Positions 11,048 to 18,582 of a DNA stretch of 22,215 bases are shown here, in pieces (position 1 is the stretch's first letter; the number at the start of each line of letters is the position of its first letter). The notes beneath the pieces are model-generated. The model ran no database searches. It was not told the DNA's origin and was given only the letters and a program-made list of their open reading frames with translations. A program made the translations under genes and the position numbers. The DNA lies in IMG/VR virus record IMGVR_UViG_3300005613_000442, positions 1-22,215 of that record; one strand, written 5' to 3'. The stretch is from a virus.

Positions 11048-12907
11048 TCATTTTATATCGCCCCAGTTGTTACCTTTTTCGTAATCAACTTTATTTGGAA
11101 CCTCCAGTTGTATTGCAGATTCCATTATTTGAATAATTTCTTCTGCTTTTTTATCAGATTCAACAGATATATCGACTTCATCGTGAATTTGAATGTGGGG
11201 TAGTATACCATTTTCATACAGAGATACCATAGATTTTTTCGTCATATCAGCCGCAGATCCTTGAATTAATCTATTTAAAGCTTTGTAAGTAAATGCACGT
11301 TTTAATGGTTCATCATATTCTTTTCTAGCTTGTTCTAAAGGTAATGGTTTATATACACCAAACTGTACAGGTTGCCATAATTCAAAATGACAAGCCCTAC
11401 CTAAAAGAGTTCTAATTTTTCCTCTATCGTTTGCTTTTCGCGATACATTATCCATCAATGCTTTTACAAATGGCGCTCGCTTATGGTATTGTTGAATTAG
11501 TTTTTCTGCTGAATCTTTCATCAAACCTAGTTCAGCCATCAATTTATTTTTACCCATACCATACATCAATCCTAAATTAATGGTCTTGGCTTGTTTTCTT
11601 TCAATGCCAGCCATATCCGCAACAACTTGGTGGAAGTCTGCGTCTCCTTGTTTGTATGCATCTAAAATTTCATCAACCCCATTTAAGTTTTGTAGTTTTG
11701 CATAGTGAACTAATATTCTTGGTTCTTGTTGAGAGTAATCAAATGTTCCCCACTTTGTATTTTCTTCAGGAATAAAAATAGATCTAATCATTGGGCCAAG
11801 TTCTGGATGTCTTGCAGGTATTTGTTGTAAGTTAGGGTTAGACATACTAAATCTTCCTGTAACTGTTCCACCATCATCAGATCGTATTTGATTGATGTCT
11901 GCGTGTATTCTACCTTTAACTGCGTGTTTAGTTATTGAATCAATAAAGGTACTGTGTGCTTTATTTATTTCTCTAGCTTCAGCAATTAGTTTTGGTAATT
12001 CGTGTGGATGAGTTGCTAAAAAGTTTTTTGTAAAACTTGGTTCTTTACTTTTTTCTGTTCGATCATATGGAAGATTTAGTTTATCAAATGCTTTGGCAAT
12101 TGATCTTGCCGCCATAATTTCTACTTGAATACCGCTTAAATCCTTGATTCTATTGATTATTTTAGCTTCTCTATTTTGTAAATTTTTCTTGATTTGATCT
12201 GCTTTATCAAGATCTACTCTTACTCCTTTAAATCGCATATCAACTAAACAAGGAAATAATCTTGTCTCTAAATTAAATATGTCCATCAGCTCTTGTGCAT
12301 ACAATTCCATTTGTAATCGTTGCCAAAGTTTTAAAGTAGATTCAGCATCTCTTTCTGCATATTGTCCAACATACATTGCTGGCAATCTCCACATATCTTT
12401 TTTAGGATCTAATCCATATTCTTTTGCCGCCGCTTGTAAAATCTTTTCATCTTTACCTAAACCACAATACTCTTTTGCAAGAGAATCTAATCGGTAAGAT
12501 AATCTATTTTCATTTATTAATGATGCCGCGATCATTGTATCTACAATCTTACCTTTGATTTCTAATCCATAAGATCTTAACCAACACACATCATACATTG
12601 CATTATGAAATATAAAGGTAGTGTTCTCTTGTTTTAAAACATCTTTCAACCAAGACATTACTAAACCTTTATCCATATTACCTTGTTCGTGTTGTATTGG
12701 ATAATAGCCAGACCATCCTTCTACAGCTACAGCAATACCTGCAATATGTCCTCTACCAACCACGTTCCCCGATCCTAAGGTCGTTAGTTCAGGGTCATTT
12801 GTTTCTAAGTCAATTGCTATTTCACTGTAGTGAGATAGATCTTTTAGTTCTTCAGGTTGTACCCATTCTGTTTCGGGTGCAAACAAAGGTATCTGTGTAC
12901 TTCTCAT
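11048..12907 (-). CDS. polA: Family A DNA polymerase
   Basis: A 619-aa replicative DNA polymerase of the Pol I/T7 type. The 3'-5' exonuclease domain has ExoI IDLETN (32-37, D33 and E35), ExoII HNAMYD (101-106) and ExoIII YAERD (183-187). The polymerase domain has motif A FDYSQQEPR (389-397, D390), motif B with R437, K441 and Y449 in RKQAKTINLGLMYGMG (437-452), and motif C HIQIHDEVDI (571-580, D576 and E577). There is no N-terminal 5' nuclease, as usual for phages. The residue equivalent to E. coli Phe762 (T7 Tyr526) is Leu445. It heads a series of closely spaced leftward genes, and a TATAAT-like -10 lies upstream. Highly confident. Confidence 0.97.
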   Translation of the reverse strand: MRSTQIPLFAPETEWVQPEELKDLSHYSEIAIDLETNDPELTTLGSGNVVGRGHIAGIAVAVEGWSGYYPIQHEQGNMDKGLVMSWLKDVLKQENTTFIFHNAMYDVCWLRSYGLEIKGKIVDTMIAASLINENRLSYRLDSLAKEYCGLGKDEKILQAAAKEYGLDPKKDMWRLPAMYVGQYAERDAESTLKLWQRLQMELYAQELMDIFNLETRLFPCLVDMRFKGVRVDLDKADQIKKNLQNREAKIINRIKDLSGIQVEIMAARSIAKAFDKLNLPYDRTEKSKEPSFTKNFLATHPHELPKLIAEAREINKAHSTFIDSITKHAVKGRIHADINQIRSDDGGTVTGRFSMSNPNLQQIPARHPELGPMIRSIFIPEENTKWGTFDYSQQEPRILVHYAKLQNLNGVDEILDAYKQGDADFHQVVADMAGIERKQAKTINLGLMYGMGKNKLMAELGLMKDSAEKLIQQYHKRAPFVKALMDNVSRKANDRGKIRTLLGRACHFELWQPVQFGVYKPLPLEQARKEYDEPLKRAFTYKALNRLIQGSAADMTKKSMVSLYENGILPHIQIHDEVDISVESDKKAEEIIQIMESAIQLEVPNKVDYEKGNNWGDIK

Positions 12908-12931
12908 ACTAAATTAAATAGGTAAATTGTT

Positions 12932-12963
12932 ATTATACATAAACCCATAAACTCTGTGTAAAC
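12932..12963 (-). promoter_or_regulatory. Weak candidate promoter before the polymerase gene
   Basis: A perfect TATAAT on the minus strand (12937-12932), 25 bases before the polymerase ATG. The best -35 (TTTACA) is 19 bases further away, so the spacing is poor. The polymerase ATG has no clear Shine-Dalgarno. Confidence 0.35.
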
Positions 12964-12965
12964 AT

Positions 12966-13094
12966 TCATTTCTTCTTCTCCTCATTCTTTAATTTATTTT
13001 TTTTCTTTTTGAATATTTCATCAAAATTTTTCTTATACAAATCATTGGTAGGTCTACTACGACCATCCCATTTTCTACCTTTTTCTTTTGTCAT
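12966..13094 (-). CDS. Small basic protein (42 aa)
   Basis: Read by hand. It contains KEKGRKWDGRSRPTNDLYKK followed by NFDEIF and a Lys/Glu tail. The GRKWDGRSRP-N-YK pattern is, in my memory, frequent among short phage proteins, but its function is unknown to me. It overlaps the end of the DUF3310 gene by 20 bases; the ribosome site (GAAAG) is weak. Confidence 0.6.
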   Translation of the reverse strand: MTKEKGRKWDGRSRPTNDLYKKNFDEIFKKKKNKLKNEEKKK

Positions 13095-13323
13095 CTTTCA
13101 ACTTTTTAATTTCTAGTTCACAATAGTGAATTATTTTTTCTAAATCTTGTATGCCGTTTTTATTTTTATAACGACAGACGTACTTAATAACATTTCCTTG
13201 AAAAAAAGAAAGATCATTCTTAGAAATAAATTCATAAGGTTGAATGTGAAAGTCTTTGTAATGACTGCCACCTATCTGTTTATTTTGTGGAAACACTTCA
13301 TCAAACATATCTTTATTGGTCAT
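13075..13323 (-). CDS. DUF3310 protein (T7 gp1.7-like)
   Basis: An 82-aa protein with the family core IGGSHYKDFHIQPYEFISKND (split about 17-37), then FFQGNVIKYVCRYKNKNGIQDLEKIIHYCELEI (split about 40-72). DUF3310 includes the C-terminal part of T7 gp1.7, a nucleoside monophosphate kinase acting on dTMP and dGMP; whether this short version has that activity is unknown. It sits in the replication block, 4 bases overlapping the UvrD-like helicase, which fits a nucleotide-metabolism role. Confidence 0.85.
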   Translation of the reverse strand: MTNKDMFDEVFPQNKQIGGSHYKDFHIQPYEFISKNDLSFFQGNVIKYVCRYKNKNGIQDLEKIIHYCELEIKKLKDDKRKR

Positions 13324-14828
13324 AGTAAATAAGCACGATCAAAGTTCTTTGGATCTACAATATGTAACTCTCTTTTAGCTCTAGTGGTTCCAGTATAAAA
13401 CAAACGATGTAATTCATCTGGATCGTGTTGAAACGTTTCTAAAGCAGCATTCGTTAGATCTTGTAGTATTAATACTTTGTCAGCTTCTCCTCCTTTCGCT
13501 CCGTGTATTGTTGACATTATTATTCTAGGGTTTTTATTGATTTGTTCACCATTTGCCCTCATATTTCTAATATAATTTTCTGTAAAATTATCTAGACCTT
13601 CAAATGATTCATACCAAACTTTATCAGTAAGCAAACCATATTTCTCTTTACATTCCTCTAAAGTATATTTTTCTTCAGATCGGAATAATTTTCCTGTTCT
13701 AAAACCATCCGCAACACTAGTTCCTAAATATTCATAGATGTTTTTTATTTCTATGTGGGTAAGTTGACAACCTTGTCTCCATTGTTCCCAATTATTAAGA
13801 GCTAATAAAAGTTTTAGCTTAACAGAATTTTGTCCTTTATGTTGATAATACCATCCTCTCAATTCACACAATTCTTTTACGTCATCAAGGAAATGGTTAG
13901 CGGAGGAAAGTACTAACCAATTTCCTTCAGACATATTAACCTGAGTAACATCAGAATATCTTTTTAAAATACCTTCTTCCATTCTCGGTTTATATTCTTT
14001 ATCAAATCTGTTTTGAACTTTACTGATTATTTTTTGAGAGAGCTCGTGTATTGGCCCACCTGGAATACGATATGATTGATCTAAAGTTTTAATATCATCT
14101 ACTTCACCTTTTAAAGCAATAAAGTGATCTACATCAGCCCCTGCCCATTTAAATATAGCTTGGTCATCATCGCCTGCAATATAAGTTTTAGTTGCATTCT
14201 TCCAAATTTTTCTAACCATTTCCCATTGTAGTAAAGATAAGTCTTGAGCTTCATCAATAAACAATACTTCAAATTTTGATGTTGATTCTAAATCAATAAA
14301 GTCTTCAATTAGATCTGTAAAATCTTTCATTCTTTTTTCTTCTTTATATCTTTTTAATTCTTCTGATATTAAATACAAAGTATCTCTTTCAATATCTAAT
14401 ATGTTTTGTCTTGAATCATAGTATTCTAATAGATCCATTCTTCTAACTCTTGCAGTATTAATAATGGTTAGATATTCATTATCAGAATTAAATGTTCCAT
14501 CTTCTAAAGAATACTTTGCAGTCTTAATAGGTATATTACATTTTTGACCAAACTCTTTATAGTTATCTACTGACATCATTTTTTCTTTTGTCATTCCTAA
14601 CATTTTAAAAGCATAAGAATGTAATGTTCTAAAATTTTCTAAATCATTCTCTATATCTAAACCAAATTTATTTGCAGCTCTGGTAGCAGCCTCAACAGCT
14701 GCTTTCTTAGTAAATGAAAAATATCCTATTTGCTTTGGTCTAATACCTTGTTGAATAAATTGATCTACCAAGTTTAATAAAGTTGTTGTCTTTCCTGTTC
14801 CCGGTGGCCCTAATATTATTGTTTTCAT
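13320..14828 (-). CDS. UvrD/Rep-like superfamily 1 helicase
   Basis: A 502-aa ATP-dependent 3'-5' type DNA helicase. Walker A is GPPGTGKTT (7-15), motif Ia FSFTKKAA (37-44), Walker B FIDEAQD (190-196), motif III GDDDQAIFKWAGAD (219-232). The C-terminal motifs TIHGAKGGEADKV and LFYTGTTRAKREL are also present, so it is complete although shorter than UvrD or Rep (about 670-720 aa). Likely it works in replication or recombination-linked unwinding. It overlaps the DUF3310 gene and the 69-aa upstream gene by 4 bases each. Confidence 0.93.
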   Translation of the reverse strand: MKTIILGPPGTGKTTTLLNLVDQFIQQGIRPKQIGYFSFTKKAAVEAATRAANKFGLDIENDLENFRTLHSYAFKMLGMTKEKMMSVDNYKEFGQKCNIPIKTAKYSLEDGTFNSDNEYLTIINTARVRRMDLLEYYDSRQNILDIERDTLYLISEELKRYKEEKRMKDFTDLIEDFIDLESTSKFEVLFIDEAQDLSLLQWEMVRKIWKNATKTYIAGDDDQAIFKWAGADVDHFIALKGEVDDIKTLDQSYRIPGGPIHELSQKIISKVQNRFDKEYKPRMEEGILKRYSDVTQVNMSEGNWLVLSSANHFLDDVKELCELRGWYYQHKGQNSVKLKLLLALNNWEQWRQGCQLTHIEIKNIYEYLGTSVADGFRTGKLFRSEEKYTLEECKEKYGLLTDKVWYESFEGLDNFTENYIRNMRANGEQINKNPRIIMSTIHGAKGGEADKVLILQDLTNAALETFQHDPDELHRLFYTGTTRAKRELHIVDPKNFDRAYLL

Positions 14829-15034
14829 TTATTTTTCTTTGGTTCAAAAATATATTTACCTTCTACAGTTTTAATTATTTTTTCTTTATTACTAAAAGCA
14901 TACAAACATCCTTCATAATTTTCTGAAAATATTTCCCAAGCAATATCTCTAGTACATTCTAGTCTTGGATATATTTCTAATTCAAATTTATGATTGTCTA
15001 TCTCTATGTTTTTTAAAATTGCACCTTTAGGCAT
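14825..15034 (-). CDS. Small hypothetical protein (69 aa)
   Basis: Unrecognised. It shares one base with the end of the primase gene and overlaps the helicase start by 4 bases, so it is translated with them. Sequence: MPKGAILKNIEIDNHKFELE, then IYPRLECTRDIAWEIF; beta-rich then helical. Its position between primase and helicase suggests a replication accessory; not proved. Confidence 0.65.
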   Translation of the reverse strand: MPKGAILKNIEIDNHKFELEIYPRLECTRDIAWEIFSENYEGCLYAFSNKEKIIKTVEGKYIFEPKKNK

Positions 15035-16563
15035 TAGAAATGATCCTCCTGATAAGGTACTTTAGATACAGATGTTTTTACTTTTTTCATTGTCTGTATT
15101 TTAATTAGTCTTGGAGTTCCACCCTTGAGCTCTTTTCTTTCCTCTCCAGAAAAATTATCTAATTGTTTTATTAAATTACCTGTTTTAGTTTTATCCATTT
15201 CCCAATTATTTTTCTTACAGAAGTTATAAAAGTCTTCCATTCTAAAATATGTAAACTCTCTGTTCTCATCTGTGTAAGGTAATCTATTAAATATATCTTC
15301 CATTGTTCTTGCTGATTGTCTATTGGTAGTCCAATCTTGAAGTAATGCTAGTATTTGATTCTTAGGATCTAAAGATTCTAATGGTTCTACTTCTTGTAAT
15401 CCTTTATCTAATAAAGGTTTTAAATAATATTGTTTCCAATCTTTTGGTTTTGGTACGGGTACAATTAAGTTTGCTTGATCTAAACAAGCTAATGCAAATA
15501 ATCCTGCATTATAGAGTTGTTCTGTTTTTAATTCTATTCTTGCATCATCTACATTCAAAAACCATTGTGGTGGTTTTGATGCATACTTTGTAAGATTTCC
15601 AAGTACAGGCATTTCTTCTTCACCAAATCCTACACCAAATCTTTTTGTTCTACATAAACCAGATTGACATACTGAATTGATAGGTGCATCTTTACATCTA
15701 TACTTATCATATCCTTTTCTATTTACTGATTTAATTAATTGTTGAACTTCCCCATTACTTAATGGTGGTACCATATGTTCTTGGTTTGCTTTTACTAATT
15801 CATCTTCCCATCTATCTGGTGTTGCTTGTTTAAAATAAACTGCAATATTAAATAAAGCATTATTTCTTGCACCTTCTCCAAATCCATCTTTAGCTAATTT
15901 ATTTAAACAAGGTGGGCCATCTTGAAATGCTTCTACTATTTTTGGTTTTTCTATTTTTACTTCTTCTAATTTATCTTGAACATATTTATCATACAGTTCA
16001 AAAAATTCATCTATACTAGCCGCGTTCCCATCATCTTTAATAGCATAACGCAATCCTTTCATTTCATTATGATAAGGTAAATTTAAAAAGTTTCCTGTGT
16101 CTCCACGATCCACGAGTATTTCTGTTTGCTTAGGAAATATTTCACAACCTTCAAATCCTAAAGTTGCCGCCATTTTCTTTAAAGTATTTTGCATCAAAGA
16201 TGCAGGTATGAATTCTTTAGTAAATAAAAATACGTGTGCGCCGCCTGATTTACTACGGCAAACTACTAATGGGAGATTAGCTGAGCGTACGCTTTGTACG
16301 AAGCTAGTGTGGTCAAAATTATATTCGTCAATATCAATACAACCCCACTTGCATAAATTATTTTCATTAATGGGGATGATGCCCAGAGCCGCACCTTTGC
16401 CTTGTAAATGGTTTTCCCACAAGTCATCGCTAACATTTTTTCGAACAATGAATGCCTTGCCTTTTTGCTTACCATTTTCAGCTCTATCGCCTTTTTGATA
16501 TTGTCCATATGCTATGGTTAATCCTTCAAATATTGATTTAAATTTATCTTTCTTCATTATCAT
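15034..16563 (-). CDS. Archaeo-eukaryotic-type primase/polymerase
   Basis: I start at the ATG at 16563 (MIMKKDKFKSIFEGL), which has AGGAAAAG upstream; the frame also opens from 16605, but through a hairpin and without a ribosome site. The protein (about 509 aa) is of the AEP superfamily, close to the primases of TOTE conflict systems and phages. It shows WGCIDIDEYNFDH (the metal-binding D-x-D at about 77/79), CRSKSGGAHVFLF (the His of motif II at about 110) and LVDRGDTGNFLNLPYHN (motif III region). Downstream comes a primase C-terminal helical domain with NNALFNIAVYFKQ, then three cysteines in YRCKD...SVCQSGLC, a probable zinc site. The last ~170 residues are unassigned. It would make primers for the family A polymerase. 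Confidence 0.85.
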   Translation of the reverse strand: MIMKKDKFKSIFEGLTIAYGQYQKGDRAENGKQKGKAFIVRKNVSDDLWENHLQGKGAALGIIPINENNLCKWGCIDIDEYNFDHTSFVQSVRSANLPLVVCRSKSGGAHVFLFTKEFIPASLMQNTLKKMAATLGFEGCEIFPKQTEILVDRGDTGNFLNLPYHNEMKGLRYAIKDDGNAASIDEFFELYDKYVQDKLEEVKIEKPKIVEAFQDGPPCLNKLAKDGFGEGARNNALFNIAVYFKQATPDRWEDELVKANQEHMVPPLSNGEVQQLIKSVNRKGYDKYRCKDAPINSVCQSGLCRTKRFGVGFGEEEMPVLGNLTKYASKPPQWFLNVDDARIELKTEQLYNAGLFALACLDQANLIVPVPKPKDWKQYYLKPLLDKGLQEVEPLESLDPKNQILALLQDWTTNRQSARTMEDIFNRLPYTDENREFTYFRMEDFYNFCKKNNWEMDKTKTGNLIKQLDNFSGEERKELKGGTPRLIKIQTMKKVKTSVSKVPYQEDHF

Positions 16564-16580
16564 TTCTTTTCCTATTGTAA

Positions 16581-16602
16581 AGGGGGAACTAATGTTCCCC
16601 CT
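16581..16602 (-). terminator. Strong hairpin between SSB and primase genes
   Basis: AGGGGGAAC pairs with GTTCCCCCT (9 bp, 4-base loop TAAT). Read leftward it is followed by TTTACAATAG, a weak T-tract. It separates the SSB-like gene (stop at 16611) from the primase start at 16563 and so may attenuate or stabilise the upstream mRNA end. Confidence 0.55.
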
Positions 16603-16610
16603 CATTTTAT

Positions 16611-17390
16611 TTAGAATGGTGTGTTGTCTTCACTCTTCTCTTCTTTGCTGTGTTTAGCCTGAACATCGCCAGCCTTAACGCTTTCAGCAAATCCTTTTGC
16701 CTGCTCGTACAAATTTTTGTCCTCTACAGGCCCCACCTTATTAACAGTCCAACCAAACCAAGTTCCCTTGTCATTTGATTGTTGTACAGTCTTTAGCGTA
16801 TAAATGTGGCTAAAGATAGGTGGTGTAAACAGACCATTTTTACCTTGGAGTTTCAAGCCATTCATCATTGAATTCCAATTTCTGCTTACTTTTAACTGAG
16901 TTGATTTCATAGTAATCAAAGCAGTTTCAGCTCCCTTATCTTTACACACCATCACATAGTATGATGCTGTATTTTCAAGATAGTTACCATTCTTTAATCT
17001 ATCTTTACCCATAGAATCTCTAGTAGTTTCTTGGATAATAGAACTAGATGCAGAATGTATTGCTACAGGAGCACCTCCTCCTTCGCCTCTATCTTGCCAT
17101 TCAACATATTCCCTTTTGTAATGACAAGGAATTACATTGATTCCCTTTTCACCATTGTAAAGTTCATTGGTTACTGTGTTATAGATCATACCTGCTTCAG
17201 CACTATCTATATACTTAGCATCCCTTTTATTTACTTGTGGTGAAAGCTGTCCAAGTATTCTCAAAAATGGAAGAGCAAGGTCTTGCTGATCCATATTCTG
17301 AAAACCCTGAAGGGCATCAGCTTCGAACAAATCTGCAGATGGCAGATGTTCTTTCTTAGTTGTCACGCTTCGCGTTTCATTTGTCGTCAT
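16611..17390 (-). CDS. SSB-like phage protein
   Basis: A 259-aa protein with a central beta-rich body (EKGINVIPCHYKREYVEW, then SYYVMVCKDKGAETALITM and THIYTLKTVQQSN-type segments) and a C-terminal acidic tail ending EKSEDNTPF. An acidic tail ending in a Pro-Phe tip is the hallmark of single-stranded DNA-binding proteins that recruit partners. Position next to the primase and, in order, before polymerase and helicase supports this role. The body is not a recognisable short OB fold by eye, so the call rests on the tail and the context. A clear GGAG site precedes the ATG. Confidence 0.6.
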   Translation of the reverse strand: MTTNETRSVTTKKEHLPSADLFEADALQGFQNMDQQDLALPFLRILGQLSPQVNKRDAKYIDSAEAGMIYNTVTNELYNGEKGINVIPCHYKREYVEWQDRGEGGGAPVAIHSASSSIIQETTRDSMGKDRLKNGNYLENTASYYVMVCKDKGAETALITMKSTQLKVSRNWNSMMNGLKLQGKNGLFTPPIFSHIYTLKTVQQSNDKGTWFGWTVNKVGPVEDKNLYEQAKGFAESVKAGDVQAKHSKEEKSEDNTPF

Positions 17391-17401
17391 TTATGTTTCT
17401 C

Positions 17402-17953
17402 CTATTTCCGGCTGATTTTAGTTTCATCCTTCACAAACGTGTGAAAGATATCGGAAGGCATATCAAGGCCGGCCTCGATACGCTCCCGATATAGAGCTTT
17501 CAAAGTCATTGGCTCAACTTTTTCTTTTTGTTGAGGCTCAAATCCATTTGAAGCTGCAAGGTCTAGCATTTGCTTCGCCTTGTTGTCTTCTCCACGACCA
17601 AAACTTACAGCAACCTCATTTTTAATAAGATCACCTAAGCCATTGTCACGAAGCCATTTATACGCTGATGCTTTTTTCTGTAAGTCTTTTGGTATTGTAC
17701 AACTATATTTTTTATTTATTTCTATAGTTGAACCATCAGCAAGTTTCAGAGATTGTAATCCTTGTTCTGATAAGATGTTAGGAATTACTTCTGAACTAAT
17801 TTTATCGTATTGTTTTTTAAGTTCTTTAGTTTTTTCTTCAGACATTTCTATCTGTTTTTCTAAGTCTAGTAACTTAATGCACTGATTAGATAAAGATTCT
17901 AAATCAGTTTTTTCGACTATGTTTTGTTTATCTTGTTCAAAGTCTATACTCAT
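17402..17953 (-). CDS. Conserved phage replication-region protein (183 aa)
   Basis: N-terminal coiled coil (about 20-60, DLEKQIEMSEEKTKELKKQYD), then a middle domain with LADGSTIEI and YKWLRDNGLGDLIKNEVAVS, and a C-terminal helical domain with MTLKALYRERIEAGLDMPSD. I recall phage proteins with this WLR-NGLGDLIKN core near DNA polymerase or SSB genes, none with a proven function. It lies 11 bases upstream of the SSB-like gene and is probably co-transcribed; a role in protecting or organising DNA ends is only a guess. Confidence 0.6.
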   Translation of the reverse strand: MSIDFEQDKQNIVEKTDLESLSNQCIKLLDLEKQIEMSEEKTKELKKQYDKISSEVIPNILSEQGLQSLKLADGSTIEINKKYSCTIPKDLQKKASAYKWLRDNGLGDLIKNEVAVSFGRGEDNKAKQMLDLAASNGFEPQQKEKVEPMTLKALYRERIEAGLDMPSDIFHTFVKDETKISRK

Positions 17954-17955
17954 TT

Positions 17956-18363
17956 TTATCCTTTCTGGTAGAGATCGAATGTTATTGGATAATATTTAGC
18001 CTCTCTTCGATCCCATTTCAAGAGGTTAAATTTGCCATTGGTTTGGTCACTTACGATTGCACAAGACACTCCTATAATTGCAGGATCTCCTGTTAACAAT
18101 ACATAATCTGTTTCTTTAAAATCTCTTAAATTCTTTTTCATCTTAAACACAAAAGGTGATGATGAAAATATTATCTGAGAATCTGGGCCATAATTAGGCA
18201 TACATATAACTAAATAACCAAAGTCTGATGCACCTAATATATTTATATTAGCGGGTGGATGTTGTAATACATAAACAAAATTTTCATTAGGGTTTTCTTT
18301 TTGAAATTGCAAAAACTCTTGTAAAGATTTTGGTTTATATAATTCAAATATTTTATTTTTCAT
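17956..18363 (-). CDS. Hypothetical protein (135 aa)
   Basis: Unrecognised. It has an N-terminal helix (LQEFLQFQKEN), then a mostly beta core (FVYVLQHPPANINILGASDF, YVLLTGDPAIIGVSCAIVSD) and a C-terminal strand-rich end. There are no obvious catalytic residues. It starts 10 bases inside the upstream small gene and stops 2 bases before the next, so it is firmly in the operon led by the promoter at 18535-18562. Confidence 0.6.
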   Translation of the reverse strand: MKNKIFELYKPKSLQEFLQFQKENPNENFVYVLQHPPANINILGASDFGYLVICMPNYGPDSQIIFSSSPFVFKMKKNLRDFKETDYVLLTGDPAIIGVSCAIVSDQTNGKFNLLKWDRREAKYYPITFDLYQKG

Positions 18364-18499
18364 TTTTTTTCTTTCTTTTTATTTTAGCCATATCACTTAA
18401 GTAGCCGATAAATTCTTTTATTGGAACACCTAATGATTTAGCAATTTTATATTGCTTATTAGTTAAGCTTACTTCTATCGTAAATTGTTTTTTATACAT
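18353..18499 (-). CDS. Small basic protein at the head of the replication operon (48 aa)
   Basis: Read by hand. MYKKQFTIEVSLTNKQYKIA leads into SLGVPIKEFIGYLSDMAKIK and a basic tail. One strand followed by two helices is compatible with a ribbon-helix-helix or similar DNA-binding fold. It is the first gene after the divergent promoter, a typical place for an autoregulator; this is inference. Confidence 0.5.
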   Translation of the reverse strand: MYKKQFTIEVSLTNKQYKIAKSLGVPIKEFIGYLSDMAKIKRKKKNEK

Positions 18500-18525
18500 T
18501 CTATTATTCTTTTTATTTTATTCTC

Positions 18526-18554
18526 TTGACAAGCTATATAATTATTCTTATATC
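18526..18554 (+). promoter_or_regulatory. Rightward promoter of the SNF2 helicase
   Basis: TTGACA (18526-18531), a 17-base spacer and TATATC (18549-18554). The predicted RNA start is near 18561, giving a ~22-base leader with GAAAG before the ATG at 18583. It interlocks with the leftward promoter. Confidence 0.7.
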
Positions 18555-18562
18555 TTTGTCAA
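18535..18562 (-). promoter_or_regulatory. Leftward promoter of the replication operon
   Basis: On the minus strand TTGACA (18562-18557), a 16-base spacer and TATATA (18540-18535). It nearly coincides with the rightward promoter, the two forming an imperfect palindrome with TTGACA boxes at the outside. Confidence 0.7.
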
Positions 18563-18582
18563 CATAGAAAGTAAAAATAATT

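Noticed and set aside
10407-11051. Overlapping frames (73 and 110 codons) within the 232-aa gene
   Set aside because: Shadows of the 232-aa frame, which has the ribosome site and a credible composition.
15381-15593. Rightward frame inside the primase gene
   Set aside because: Antisense shadow, low-complexity hydrophobic translation, no ribosome site.
16564-16605. Primase start at 16605
   Set aside because: The first 14 codons would run through the strong hairpin and there is no Shine-Dalgarno; AGGAAAAG precedes the ATG at 16563.
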